Assembly (NCBI GenBank): GCA_003260075.1
Contig: QLIY01000638.1
Span: 1-64,000 of the forward strand
Length of the DNA: 64,000 nt
Reading direction: 5' to 3'
DNA from: Phallusia mammillata
Taxonomy: Eukaryota > Chordata > Ascidiacea > Phlebobranchia > Ascidiidae
The position numbers were made by a program, and so were the translations under genes. Of the stretch, positions 13,201 through 27,700 are shown in pieces. The notes beneath the pieces were generated by a model. It had not been told where the DNA came from and did not search any database. It saw only the letters and a list, made by a program, of their open reading frames with translations. How positions within the stretch are numbered: the stretch's first letter is position 1; each line of letters opens with the position of its first letter.

Positions 13201-13600
13201 GCTGTCTGCACAGTGAAAAACCATGTAAAAAGACTAGGAACTCAGGTCACAAAAATACTTTTCCTGATATTTTGGTAACAGTACCAACTACATGCACTGC
13301 AGTTTACATGTTACAGGGTTAGCATTAAATACTGTGCAACCCATTTAAACACTGAACCTTTCAACCTAGCTTGTACCGCATATTGCTTATGACATTTCTG
13401 CATTGCCTACCAGAAAGACTTAAATTATTAAAAAGAACAGAGCACAAGCAAATGACGCACAGCATAACATTGAAGGCTGCAAAGCTTTAAACCAAGATTC
13501 AATTGTTCAAGGCTCAAATTTGTGAACAGGCAAAGCAAGGGAAAGAGAAAAGAAAAATGGACAAATCTTCACCCTTTTCTTGCTTGGTGGTTCCTGGTTT
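10300..13600. other. intergenic 3.3 kb without recognised gene
   Basis: Open frames at 11307-11624 and 13081-13278 lack family features and splice partners. The right part is the 3' flank of UNC119 and may hold its 3' UTR. No complete mobile element was identified. Confidence 0.45.
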
Positions 13601-13625
13601 TAGTTTTATTGTAGCATCATAGAAA

Positions 13626-16600
13626 CTATTCCCGTGGTGTATTATATGCATAGTCAGCCTTGTTATGCATAATCAGCTTTCCGTTGATAAAGTAGAAACT
13701 GTCAGACTTGGTTGCGTACGGATTTTCGATCATGCTTTTCACTGTAAAGGCATTGTGATATCATTTAACAGTTTAGCACAGACAATGTAACCATTTTCAC
13801 TTAGCCAATCATTAACTATTGTAATTGTTTAAATTGGCAGATAAAATTTTACAAGCAACTAATCTAGTTTAAATGAAATATTTTTTAGCCCTTAAAAACT
13901 AAGTAGCAAGTACAGTATACATTTCTGAGTTACGCTCTACTGTGGTCTGCATTTAAATTCTTGTTGTTTTAATTTGTATTTGCACATACCACAACACAAT
14001 GTTCTTTCAGACTTCAGTTAACTTGGTTGTATGTACATGAGTTGACAACAATAGGGGTGTACAATGGTTGTGAGAAAGGACACCACTTAGGTCTGGCCAT
14101 AGGTGAATAAAGTGAGACAAGGGGTTTTGCCCCTTTATACTTAAACAACAAAGCATGACTGATGACAATAGAAAACAGGTCTTAGCATTTCACCACTCAC
14201 GCATTATTTTAACATAAGGTAATATGGGATTTATTGCAAACAGACAAAAAATATAATTGACCTCTATTTTAAATTATGTTTGTTAAAGAAATATTAGCCT
14301 TTTTTCAATTTTAAACCCTTTTATTGTCCTATATTGACACTGAAGATGCTGTTTAGCAAAATATATTTGTTCTTTATAAGATTATCTGATTTTAACCTGG
14401 AAATAAACGTTTCCCAAGTTGTGATATACATAATGATTGTGGAAATCATTGCAAGAATGGTAATACAACAGGGAATGATTCCCAGAATCAATTTACTACC
14501 TCTATTTTAGACTGTTACCATTTCAGCTAAATTTGCCACAACTTATGAAAATGACCATACTAACAGTGGTACTGCTACAAAACACCAAAAATTCTAAATG
14601 TGGCTACATTTGAAACTTTTTAAAACCTTTTAGTTTTAGGTTTTGTGAAAGCATTGCATATTTAAACAAAGCAACCACAGTTTAAAAATTCAGCCAACTT
14701 GGCCCCCCCCCCGAAATATATTTTGGGCTCCTAAAAACTTCGATTATGCTTTTCCGTGAAAAGCATTATGATATCATTTAACAGTTTAGCACAGACATTG
14801 TACCATTTTAACTATTGTTATTGTTTAAATTGGCAGATAAAATTTTGCAAGCCACTAACCTAATTTTAATGAAATATTTTTAAGCCCTTAAAAACCAAGT
14901 AGCAAGTACAGTATACATTTTGAATTATACTCTATTTAAATTCTTGTTGTTTTAATTTGTCTTTGCACATACCACAACACAATGTTCTTTCAGACTTCAG
15001 TTAACTTGGCTGTATGTACATGAGTTGATAACAATAGAGGTGTACAATGGTTGTGAGAAAGGATACCACTTAGGTCTGGCCATAGGTGAATAAAGTGAGA
15101 CAAGGGGTTTTATCCTTTTATACTTAAACAACAAAGCATGACTAATGACAATGGAAAACAGGTCTTAGCATTTCACCCCTCCCGCATTATTTTAACATGA
15201 GGTATTATTGCATTTATTGTAAACATGAAAAATAAATAATTCACCTCTATTTTAAATTATGTTTGTGAAAGAATTATTAGCCTTTTTTCAATTTCAATCC
15301 CTTTTATTGCCCTATATTGACACTGAAGATGCTGTTTAGCAAAATATATTTGTTCTTAAGAAGATTTTCTGATTTTAACCTGGAAATAAACATTTCCCAA
15401 CTTGTGATATACATAATGATTGTGGAAATCATTGCAAGAATGGTAATACAACAGGAAATGATTCCCAGAATCAATTTACTACATTTGAAACTTTTTGAAA
15501 CCTTTTTGTTTTTGGTTATCTAGCATTGCAAAGCATTGCATATTTAAACAAAGCAACAACAGTTTAAAAATTCAGCAAACTACTTACTGAGATCTGGAGC
15601 AAGTTTCGGGAACTCATAAATGTGTTCACATGTGTTCTTGCTGTTCGGAATGCAGAAGCCAAAATCAAAGTCAAAGCTTTTGAGCAACTGATCGCGGAAG
15701 TAGTGACGCTCAACCATGCGAAAACTGTCGACATGTGCATCACCAACCACAAACTCAACTCTGTTGACAAAATTTTAAACATGTTTTAGGTGGAGAGGTC
15801 GAAACCAATGTGGTGTAAAAATGTTTTGTTTAGGTTTTTATGGATGATTTGTTTTTTTTAGGGGGGATGTTTAACTGGTGGAAAAATACAGCTAGAAATC
15901 TTTGGTTTATTTGAACAAACATGGTGTCTGAAAATAATTTAATGTTAGAAACAGAATTAAACCAATCAATAAATTGATATGAGGGCATATGTTTTCACGC
16001 ATATAGATACAATACCGACTATATATGGTTAATAGAGGGAAAAAGAATAAAATACAGGTGGTGTAAAACATACTTATGTAATACATCCCCCCCCCCAACC
16101 AATCAATAAATTGATATGAGGGCATATGTTTTCACGCATATAGAAACAATACCGACTATATATGGTTAATAGAGGGAAAAAGAAAACACAGGTGGTGTAA
16201 AACATACTTATGTAATACAAACAAATTGTAAACCTATAATGCAGGTTATATAATTTGTTACATAACAAAATATTTTTTATTAAATCTGTCATCTTACTAA
16301 TCAAAAGTTTTAGGAGTCATATTACACTCTAATACCAATTTAAAATATTTTAAGAGGTAATGAACTACTTGCAGTTATGTCTAGGTGTTGGTAATTAAAG
16401 CACAGAAAAGTAGACTGCCACAATCAGACTTTGTGGTAATTGGTCACACACACATCTGGTTTATGAATATGCATGGTGTTATTCGGGAAATGTCAGGTGG
16501 TCATGATTTATGCAAAATGCCGGTGATAATGGGTATTGAGTGAGTCAGGGTGCAACTGTGCAAGGTTTACTGGGTTACAACTTGTAATACTTACGTTGCT

Positions 16601-17713
16601 CCAACTGTTTTTAGTTGAAGAAACTCTGGTGTGAATTGGTATCGGACAAATCGCCCAGCGTTTGGGTCCCCTGAGTCAGCTATTGCCTGGAGTTCTGCTG
16701 GGTCTTCTGTACAATACAATGACCAAACTTAAACACTTAGGTTTAGACAAAACTTATCGTACTTCAGGCATAATATATAGCTTGTTTAGCAGTTGGAAAA
16801 ACATAGCATTACTCAAGAGGTGTAAAACAGTGTATGAACATTGGCTACTCTTTAACTGCTCATCCTATTATTAGTGTTTTCGATATGTTGTAAAATTAGG
16901 TTAAGCTGTGTCAAGTAAAGATGCCTTTTCATGGATCAACTGTTCGGTTGACGTTGGCCCTGCAGCAATAAAGGTTGCACACTGCTTATTTGAAACATTG
17001 CATTAACAAACCTGGTTTTGCGATTTCAAATAAAACCATGTCATTTTCCATGTCACGGATTTTGAATCTTGTAAAGTCAATTCCATATTTATTGTCTTCA
17101 ACAGAACACAGATAGTCTGTAACAAACAACCATGTTGTAAAACAAAACAAATAATTGTTGGAAGTATTTTGTCAAGCCCTTTTACAATATTTAATTGGGA
17201 AACAACTTTATTGAGCAAAAATGCACTAGCCGAACTGCAGAAAATACCACAATTCTGCAACAAAAAGGCATTTAAACCAGTGGTGGAATTAAAATTTTTT
17301 GTCAGTCGTTTCCATTACAAAAAGTATAATTACAGTTACAAGTAATGCTAACTGGTTCGCTGATCTTATAACATTTCGTGAGACAGTTCTATAGAACCGG
17401 TGCGAACCGGCTGAATCCCATTACTGATTGAAACTGTATGTATCAATCAATGTAAAGGCTAATCAATTTCACACACCTATATATTGGCCTTATGTGTCCA
17501 TTAAAACAACAAACAAAGACATGTACTGTAGTTGTTCATACTTTCTGTGGAGGCTGTTAGCTTCAAAACATCTTCAGGTGAAATACAGCTCTTTTTGAGC
17601 AAATCTTCTTCTGTGACAACATCCTTTGATTTTCGCTTTTGGCGCGACAGAAAACTTCCTCCTTTCTTCTTGCTGTTTCCAGATCCACTCATTGTTTTGG
17701 GTGAACTTGCCAT
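13626..17713 (-). CDS. UNC119: UNC119 lipid-binding trafficking chaperone
   Basis: Exons: 17713-17542, 17116-17012, 16706-16595, 15760-15588, 13741-13626; 678 nt, 225 residues (vertebrate UNC119 about 240). Strong family blocks are present: [69 protein letters not shown] and [19 protein letters not shown]. The first exon encodes the usual variable, Lys/Ser-rich N-terminus. The protein folds as an immunoglobulin-like beta sandwich that binds N-myristoylated cargo and releases it at cilia under ARL3. AATAAA on the gene strand lies about 15 nt past the stop. Intron 4 is inflated by a diverged direct duplication joined at 14703-14712. The gene is divergent from DHX9. Confidence 0.97.
13730..15560. 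repeat. approximately 850-bp direct duplication in UNC119 intron 4
   Basis: The block from about 13735 to 14700 recurs at about 14740-15560, with several indels and about 90 percent identity by eye. A 10-C run (14703-14712) separates the copies. The second copy contains only a remnant of the last exon edge, and that remnant lacks the acceptor AG. Confidence 0.7.
15961..16216. repeat. short direct duplication in UNC119 intron 3-4 region
   Basis: About 120 nt starting ACCAATCAATAAATTGATAT occurs on both sides of the C run at 16087-16096. The second copy differs by a few bases and one small deletion. No gene lies in it; it falls between UNC119 exons 4 and 3. Confidence 0.7.
17278..17426. mobile_element. 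149-bp hAT-like MITE in UNC119 intron 1
   Basis: The ends are CAGTGGTGGAAT and CATTACTG, flanked by ATTTAAAC (17270-17277) and ATTGAAAC (17427-17434), an 8-bp duplication with one mismatch. The sequence GGTGCGAACCGGCTGAATCC recurs in reverse orientation near 24200 in DHX9, so at least two copies are present. Confidence 0.75.
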
Positions 17714-18931
17714 GTATTTCTCATAAAAGCAATCATTGACAATTTACAAATAGTATCTCTGTAAGCAAAGTAAACTATGACTATTGCCTTTTCTTTTTTG
17801 TACACACACTGCACAGCAATTCTCATTTCTCTTTAAACAGTTGCATAACTTCACTTAATAACTTATGTAATTTGTCCAATTATTTTATTTACAGTGTTTC
17901 TAAGCGCAAACTTGCAGGGAAAGTCTAATTTGTTATGACTTTGCATAAAACGCAAGCAATGTTTAAGCGAGGTTTTACAAACTTCCTTGAAAACTGCTAT
18001 CTCAAATAACGTTCAAAAGCTAAAGACAATCGTTCATTTGGTGCGTGTCATCTAACAATCTGTTCCCTTCATCTCGACTTTCAAAGCTGTTCGTTTTACC
18101 AAACACTGTCATCGTGAATAAGTTCCCAAATGCTTTCTTATCTTTTTACAACCTTTTTCTCTCGCCTTTGTTCCTCTTGTTTTCGCGGTTATTGACTTTG
18201 CGTGATGTTTACTCGACGACTGTCTGTCAGTGTCTGCCTCAAAAGGTCATTCTGAAAATATGTTTTGAAGAAGTTAGACTTGCTTGGATTTGACTACGAA
18301 TGTATGGTAACATAAGCGACCCATTTTTATTCACACAAACAAATTTTACGACAAGTTGAAAAACAACTTCGTCGGAAGTCGGAACTCGGAACGCAGACTG
18401 CAATGACGTATTGGCATACAGCACATTAACGCCACCACTGTAAAAACGTTGACGATGTGAAAAAGCGATTTTTGCAAACAAAATGTAGAAAAAGCAAACC
18501 ATACAACATTAGTAACTTTCAATATTAGGTTTTATTCGATAAATGTAAACGTGGTGCAGCATATCCAAACACGACGTTAATTAAAAATGTTTGGATCATG
18601 CATTATTTGTAGCGCTTTGGGAAAATAAAAGACGCATGAAACAAAATTGATCCACGAGAACGACACACAACGCTGAAAGAGTTTCTTTACGATTAATTTA
18701 ATGTATTTTTTTAATTACGACTGAACACAAAGAAAATTAACAACAAAGAAGCGCAAAATTTGCTGCAGCGGTCGGCGCTCGGCGGCAATCTTCACATTGC
18801 AGCAGTTTTCTGACCACTGAACCAGAACGCGAAATAACAAAAGGCAATTTCACTTTTACACGTGCGATCACAAAATAATGTGCAGTTTGTGCATTGATCT
18901 GAGATAAGTTAATCAAGCTAGTTTTTCAACA
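17714..18931. promoter_or_regulatory. divergent intergenic region between UNC119 and DHX9
   Basis: 1.2 kb separates the two start codons. It must hold both promoters unless the leaders are trans-spliced. No clear TATA box or X-box was found by eye, and the frames inside (18045-18293, 18239-18502) have no support. Confidence 0.5.
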
Positions 18932-21900
18932 ATGACAGAAATCAAGACCTTTCTGTATGCCTGGCTCGGCAAACAACAACTTATGCCAGTTTACGACATT
19001 CAACCAAGTGGATCCAAAGGAAGACAAAAATTTATGTGTGAGGTAAATTTTTCGTTCAATGGCCTTCTGCATTTTTTAATGCCAGGTTATAAAACAGGGG
19101 TCTCCAACTCAAAGTTTGTCCTGGGCCAATGTTTGAGCTGCCTTGAAGCCGCGGGCCACATGCGCCCTGATATGTCAAAACGCTTTCAAAGACCTTAATT
19201 ATGCAAGCTAAACACCACTCTATTAACACTCTAGGCCGGCTCTTTCCAAACCAAAGTCTTGGGCTCTTTAACGGTTGAAGGCGCTTTTTTTCGTTGACCT
19301 TTATGAGGTTTTGTCTTTAAAATCTTTTTTGCTTGTTCAAGGCTTTTTATTTCACCACAATTAACAATGAAAGCAATTGTTTGCGCATAATTCATATTTT
19401 ATAGTTTTGTCTGTGATGTCACAAACCGCTCTTAGATCATTGATATGCGTTACCAAGCAAATAATATTTAGGTGAAATGAATCCTAAAAGCTGTAGTGGT
19501 AAAACTGAAAATTACTTTTAGCAGGTTAAGATTTAGTTTTGCTAAAGCGTTTGATTGGCTTTAGCATTGGATTTTTCTTTGACCGCGAGTTCAATTTGTT
19601 TCTTATAAAAATCGTCCTAAGCACCTAAAACAGTCTAGGCGGCCTACTCAAATGTTAATAAAATGTTGATTGGTCTTCAAAGGCATAAACGTTCCTCATC
19701 CATAAAATAAAATTACACAGTAAACAAGAACTAAACGGTTTTCTAAATTTACACTTGATGACCAGCAGACTAAGTTCGCATTATTTCATCATATTTATGT
19801 ATCACAAAGGTTCATTTTTTTAACGTATAGTGATATATGGGTGTGTCCAGTTAAAGTTTCATTACTTTTCCTTTCTTAAACACTCGACGGATGAGTAAAA
19901 CAAAAAGTTGGTCCTATTTAACGAAATAATAATATTTTTTCATTTGCTAATAACGTGCCGCGGGCCACGGAAAATTGCCTCGCGGGCCAGATGTGGCCCG
20001 CGGGCCGCATGTTGGAGACCCCTGTTATAAAATAACTTTGTATATTCAGAATTCAGTTCAGTATCCGAATTACTATTAAATATATTGTGAAAATATGTCA
20101 GGTTCCATTTTTATCATTACAAATTAAATAATAGTCATGATGTCATGCAGTGAGGCATAAAATTTTGAAGCAGCAAAAACAGTTTCCATCTAATTTTGTG
20201 TAGATTCGAGTTAATGGAATTCCTTATGTTGGCATTGGAAATTCAACAAACAAAAAAGATGCCCAAACCAATGCCGCATATGATTTTGCCAATTATCTTG
20301 TGCGAGCTGGAAAACTTGATGGAAGCACTCTACCATCCAAAGGAGTAACATAAATTATTATTATTATTCATTTTAGCTGTATACAATTCCAGTGATCCGA
20401 TTATGTTGCATCAAATTCTACGTTATCACTATTTAAGGAAACATGAACAGAAAATACCAGCAGAAAAAAGCGTTTTAATTTACAGCATTTTAATTCAGCT
20501 TGATTAGGCCTTTACAACAATTTGTGTTTTATTGAGGGATCTCAACTTGCACCTGAGGTACTTCCCACTGTAGAGTCTACAGCTGGTGGAAACAATGTTG
20601 TTTTGCCATCTGGGATTGTTCCCCCACATATGCAACTCAAACAGGAAAATGTGGTAAATGTTGGGTAAGAAAAAATATCTTATTGTATTTAGTGTACTAC
20701 AAAAAGTAAGAAAAAATATATTTAACTTGTTTCCTTCCTAGGATTTTACACCGAAATTGATATTACATATCTGGTTAATTGCATGGGATTGTAAATCCAA
20801 GCCATGGTCATTGAAAACGTCCAGTTAATTACATAATCTGGTTAATTGCATAAAAAGGCTTTGAGTATTAGTCATGTCATTTATCAGAAATTCAAATTAC
20901 TATTTCTTGCACACTTCTGCAAATTTATCTACAAATTTTCCAGTGCAGTCAAAATCAATTGGTGTGCAAATTAAAAACAAAACACTTCTTGCATGCAGCT
21001 GCCATACTCTGCAGACTGGTCAAAGTGTTATTGGTAGATTTATTCTTCTCACTCCTTGCTTGTATTTGTGTTGCAGTAGTAACAATGCGAAAGCTGACTT
21101 TTCATATCCAACTGCTGGACCATCAGAACGTGGAGGGGCTTTGCATGATTACTACAATAAGAGAAAACTTGAAGAGGAAGAGGTAAGTAATAGGTTACTA
21201 ACAAGATTTTGTTGCAAGGTTAAGCCCATCACGGTACCAAGCCATGAAAGCAATGTCTCGAGTGTGACTTGGTAAACCACTGTTTTAAAACAAATAACTT
21301 TTAATGAGGAAAATTACAGCCAAAATAAACTTTTAAAGTGACATGTTTTATTATCCATTGATTTTGCATGACGCTTGTTTTGTACCTTTTTATCAATCTT
21401 TTATATGACTTAACTGATGTGGTCCCTCATATCACTGATGATAGCATTAGCATTCACCGAAACATTTAATTAATTATGCATGTCATCTTTTAAGTCTATT
21501 TTGGCCGTTATTTTTCTCTTTAAACTTATGAGCAGATCTGTGTATAGTGTTTCAAACAATTTTATTTATCAAATTTTTTGGTAGACATTTGGATCAGAAG
21601 AGGTAGACATTAATTCAAAACTTCATGGCAACTGGACATTTGAAAATGCCAAGCAACGACTGAACGAGTTTTTCCAACGAGAGAGGATTAGTCCAGTATA
21701 CAAATACAGCCAAGTTGGTCCAGACCATTGCAGGTTTATTGTCAAATGTGCAGTTAACCTTGGAAAAGTCTGCAGTGTGCTTCACAACGCTTTCTTGACC
21801 ACTCTTGCTACGCGTAGTAGCTGGTACTTGGTCTGACCTTTCTGGGCACTTTTATTTACACTGTCCCCCCCCCCAGTCCAGTATACAAATACAGCCAAGT

Positions 21901-24435
21901 TGGTCCAGACCATTGCAGGTTTTTTGTCAAATGTGAAGTTGACCTTGGAAAAGTCTGCAGTGTGTTACACAAAGCTTTCTTGACCACTCTTGCTACGTGT
22001 AGTAGCAGGTACTTGGTCTGACCTTTCTGGGCACTTTTATTTACACTGCGACTTTTCCAAGGAATTGTATGAAATAATCATTAGTATCCGGTAAGATTGA
22101 TTATTATTTATTGTTCATTATTTGGGTTTGGTTTTAATGTTCCCCTTTGTTCTGCAGGACCTTTATTGCAGAACTGAATGTCTACATCAAGAAATTGGGA
22201 AGATGTAAGCAGTGTTTTTTTAAGGTGTTTTGGGGGACCGAAACGGGGGAAAATTGGGGGGAGAAAATTTCTCCAGCAGTTTCCCAAAATTTAATTTAAC
22301 TAATAAATAAGTTAAGATGAACATAAATTCATAACTGGGATCAGCCCTGAANTTTTGGTATTTAAATGAAACACTTGCGGTCTCTTAAAACTGCTTAGCG
22401 GTCACCCAAACTAAACCTTAAAAAACCCTGGATGTAAGTTACATGCATGTGCATTTAAAGTTTAGTCCTGTTACTATGCTGCAATTTGTGTTGAACTTTT
22501 TTAAATGTCATTGGCCATTGTATACAACAGGGGTCAGCAACTTACAGCCCACTAAGGTAAATTATCCAGTCTGCAACCTTTTTAGGAACTGCATGCAAAA
22601 ATCATATTTTGTTAAGAAACTATGTGTTTTTGTTTCATTACAACCGTTATTCTCCCCACCAAAAGTCCACACACTCAATGCAATTAGAAGTAACTTTGTT
22701 GGTCTAGTCTTGGTTTTGGCCCACTGGTTAAGAGAGGTTGGCTACCCCTAGTATATAAGATAACTTAACTGAGCAATAAACAAGTATCTGACTGGTGACT
22801 TAAACACATTTGTGATTTTCCCCCCCCCCACTCAATGCAATTAGAAGTAACTTTGTTGGTCTAGTCTTGGTTTTGGCACACTGGTTAAGAGAGGTTGCCT
22901 ACCCCTAGTATATAAGATAACTTAACTGAGCAATGAGCAAGTATCTGACTGGTGACTTAAACACATTTGTGATTTACTTGTCATTAGCCCTGCTTGCAAG
23001 AGAGCAAGGATCCAACAAGAAGATAAGTTCACAGTCTTGTGCTTTGTCTATGGTTCGGCAGCTTTTCCATTTAGGTGTGATTGAAGGTTTTACTGGAGTT
23101 GCAAAGAAAAAGACATTAAATGAGGTAAAATTGGGTGGACTATTAAGTCAGTATGTGGACTTTTGATGAATATTTTTTATCGGCATGGTTAATATGAATC
23201 GGTGGTTGTCAAACTGTTGTACGCCTTGCACTAGTGGTACATCTCCCCCCCCCCGGGTGGACTATTAAGTCAGTATGTGGACTTTTGATGAATATTTTTT
23301 ATAGGCACGGTTAATATAAATCGGTGGTTGTCAAACTGTTGTACGCCTTGCACTAGTGGTACATCGGACCATGCAAGGTGGTACGCAAGTAGCTTCCTGT
23401 TGTAACTAATTAAAGTCAGATCATAAAACACAACTTATTAAATAGCCCTCATTTTGGGCAAAAAGTCGCTGGTTTTAGAAATATGCTGTTCTAGTCAAGA
23501 AAAATAGGCCTATTTGTTGTTCTACACTTTGCAACAAGGTTTAGGTGGTATGCAGCGATACAAAATGTTGTCAAGTAGGGGCTCCTCTAAAATACGCAAA
23601 CTATGCAATCTACTTATAAAAATTATGCAACTTTTAAAAATGTTGACGGTTAGAGCTAATAGGGTGTGGGTGAGGTTTTTAATAAAAATAACACTATAAT
23701 TTAGTTTTAGATGCCCAGTTTGGGCTTAATATTCTCATATGTGTTGAGAATGGCACTAAACACTGTATGGTATTGCATGTTATCACCAATTAGGCTCAAA
23801 AGGTATCTGAGATTAAATTATAAAGTTATTTGCATTATAAACCCTCACCTTGACCCTAATGGCCCTAACCGTCACCATCTTAATTATTTTTTTTAGTAGA
23901 TTGTATACATTACATAGATTGCGTATTTTAGAGTAGCCCGTCAAGTAGTACATGATACATACGGTTGAAAACCACAGTTGTAAATAATAGGCCTACAAAA
24001 AATATAATTTTTTATAGCTTGTATTATCTTCTAGGCTGCACCATACAATGTGACGGTAACACCATCCCCCCCCCCTCCATGGACAAGTTGTAATATTGAT
24101 GAAGGACCTCTAGCTAATGTATGTAAACCCATATTACATTTTGTGCCTAGATCCAGTTAGGTCCCACTATTAGTTATGCAAGTGCTTCCAGTGGAGGGAT
24201 TCAGCTGGTTCGCACCGGTTCTTTAGAACCGTCTCACGAAATTTTGTGTCCCCCCCCCCCATTGGAACAAAAATTAAAACAAATTATTCAAGCCCAAAAG
24301 CTGGAGCCTGTCAAAATCCCTAGTGACTGCTCACAGCCTGTTAGTCTTGTTCCACCTAAGCCATCTCAGCAAACTACGTCGGAACAAAAAACTGAAGCTG
24401 GCGTTATACCATGGTCTCCACCACAAGTCAACTGG

Positions 24436-24483
<48 letters not shown>

Positions 24484-24633
24484 TTTAATTTCTATAACAG
24501 CTACTAACTCCATACTGAATTGTAAACATTGTGAATTGTCCTGAAAATTACTTTTTGTGCATTGTAATTTGGTCACATAGTATGTATTGGGAAATTTGGG
24601 TTTAAATGCTCTAAAAGCTAAAATTCCAGGCTT

Positions 24634-24701
<68 letters not shown>

Positions 24702-27700
24702 TGACAAAAAATTTGAATCCCACCACTGTATGTTTTCCATACAGTATACATTCATGCTTCTCTTAATATGAGTGTTTAATTTCTATAACAGCTACTAACT
24801 CCATACTGAATTGTAAACATTGCGAATTGTCCTGAAAATTACTTTTTGTGCATTGTAATTACGTCACATAGCATGTATTGGTAAAATTGGGTTTAAATGC
24901 TCTGAAAAGCTAAAATTCCAGGTTTGGTAATTGTCTTAGTTGCATAATTTAGCATTTTAACTGATTTTAGTGCACTGAACAGCAAGTAAGCAGTGACTTG
25001 AAAAACAATCATGAACATGCTCTGCAACACAACACACAACTGCTAAAGGTAAGTTACAATCTTGGGAAACCCATGTCGTTAAGTAGGCTGCAGCTTTTCC
25101 TAATTTTAATGAAATAAGATTCATTAAATTTACTTAAAAAAATAAATTAACATTTAGATGTTGGAACAAAGAAACACTCTTCCTATTGTGGAGTACAAAC
25201 AACAATTGCTTGATTTGTTGGAAAACAACGGTGTTATTATTGTCAGGGGTCAAACTGGTTCTGGTAAAACCACACAGGTATAAATCGCCCAAAACATCTT
25301 CTGTAATGTTGAAATGTTTACTATGTTTTGCGAATGAATGGTTTTTAATTTTGTTCAGGTTCCACAGTATATTCTTGATCATTACATTGAAACAAACAGG
25401 GCAGCGCCCCCCCCCCCCTAATTTTAATGAAGTAAGATTCATTAAATAAATTAACGTTTAGATGTTGGAACAAAGAAACACTCTTCCTATTGTGGAGTAC
25501 AAAAAACAATTGCTTGATTTGTTGGAAAACAATGGTGTCATTATTGTCAGGGGTCAAACTGGTTCTGGAAAAACCACACAGGTATAAATCTTCCAAAAAC
25601 ATCTTCCTAGTTCTGTTCTGTAGAAATTTTGTTTTATTTAATAAACGACAAAGATTCCAATACCCTCATTTTGTTTTGGGGATAAATGTTTTTTAATTTT
25701 GTTAAGGTTCCACAGTATATTCTCGATCATTATATTGAAACAAACAGGGCAGCAGAATGCAACATCATTGTGACACAACCAAGAAGGATTAGTGCTGTGT
25801 CTGTTGCAGAAAGAGTTGCAGTCGGTAAATATATTCACTTTTCCATATAATGCAGGGGTTCTTAAACTTTTGCGGTCGGCCAAGCCCCACTTGACACTAT
25901 TTATTTAATCTCATGCCTCCCGAAATAAATATTAGCATTGATAAAGTCAATGTTAAGGATGTTTTTTTTAATCAGGTGTTTCTCTTGTTTTTGGAGGCAA
26001 CATATAGTACAACTGGCCACCCATTTCAGAGTAGTAAAGCGTTTACTTCAATTTCCAAACAATAAGTTCGAAATCAGCGCCGACATCATTCCAATCTGTT
26101 CATTTACAATTGCTTGCAAGTAAATACTTAGCAGCCAAATTGTGCTGCGCCACCCTTGCGAACCCATCACGTCGCACTAGGGAGGCACGCCCGCCAGTTT
26201 AAGAACCCCGATGTTATGTAACATTCACTAAACGTTAGGTGATGTAAACTTTAATGAATGAATCAAACAACTAAAAATCAGATTTAAAAACATGTGGTCA
26301 ATGTTGGTGCTGAGACTTGGAGTCAAAAGTGCATGGGTTTTGTTCAGCCAAATACTGGGTTACCAGTTATCATGCGCGCAAAATGTAACCATTGTCATAG
26401 GGTTGCGTACAGAGGTTGTGCTGTGTACACTTTTACTCCAAAAGATTAATGTACAATACTTGATGTTTCATGCAACACTTACATGGGCGCCGTTGGCTCT
26501 TATCTTTTCCATAGGCTGGTTGTAAGAATTTAAACAGAAATGAGTTATAGACCTTATTGGTTAATTTGGGCATGTTTTTATTATATTTTTATTACAATGG
26601 TTCGTAATCTTTTTCTTTGCTGCACCCCTTTCAAATCACTGAACAATTTTTGCACCCCTCTGGGTTTTGGTATTCCCCCCCCCCGAATAGACCTAACCAA
26701 CCTTAATGATTCAGCACCCCTGCACCCCCTAGAAACAGTTCTTGCACCCCTGGTTAAGAACCCCTGACTTAGGGTTTTGCAAAAAAAGCCATATATGATG
26801 AGGATGGCATAGCACCAAAAAGGTTGAAGAGCACTGCTTTACATGCACAAACTCAACAATTTAGTTCGTTCTGCCTTTTGTTTATTTCTGCTTTGTGTAA
26901 ATTGGTCGGTTGTTTTCTTGTTACAACATGCATTGCTATTGTGTATACTGGTGAAGTATAACATCCCCCCCCCCCATCCCCGCACCCCCTAGGAACAGTT
27001 CTTGCACCCCTGGTTAAGAACCCCTGATTTAGAGTTTTGCAAAAAAAGCCATATATAATAAGGATGACATAGCACCAAAAAGGTTGAAGAACCCCCCCCC
27101 CAGTGTGAGGTTTGAATCTGTTTTGCCTAGACCACATGCTGGAATTTTGTTCTGTACTGTGGGTATGTAATGCTTTTGTTGTGAGGATGTCTTATGTTTA
27201 ATAGTGCAGTATGATCTTTTTACATAAAGGTGTGCTGCTCAGGAAATTGACAAATGGACTAAGAGGAATTTCTCATGTGATTGTTGATGAAATTCATGAA
27301 AGAGACATGAATGTATGATAAAAAAATTGTGGTGATTATTTCCAGGAAAAAGGGATCCTGAAAGACTTAGTGCTTCTTTTATATTTTAGAGTGATTTTCT
27401 TCTTGTGGTTCTTCGGGATATAGTTGTAACATTTCCTGGCATTCGAATCATTCTTATGTCGGCAACAATTGATACCACAATATTTAGTGAATATTTTAAC
27501 AATTGTCCAATTCTGGAAGTCCATGGTAGAACACATCCTGTTCAAGGTACCACTTTTTTATATTTGTGATGTAATGTATCATGTTACATTATTTCTGTGT
27601 CTTGTGTCAAATTTAACACACCGTTTGATGCTTTATCTTAAAAGTTTAAAAATTTTTAATAACATTTTAGAATATTTTATGGAGGATTGCATTGAAATGT

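Noticed and set aside
24244-24726. Frames starting [12 protein letters not shown] and the reverse poly-Gly frame
   Set aside because: The first is DHX9 exon piece 3 read from an ATG created upstream of a C run; the second is the complement of two C runs.
25158-25581. Two tandem Walker A exons as an unusual double-ATPase helicase
   Set aside because: The next exon is also doubled, with one copy cut at a C run; the pattern is that of two alleles placed in series.
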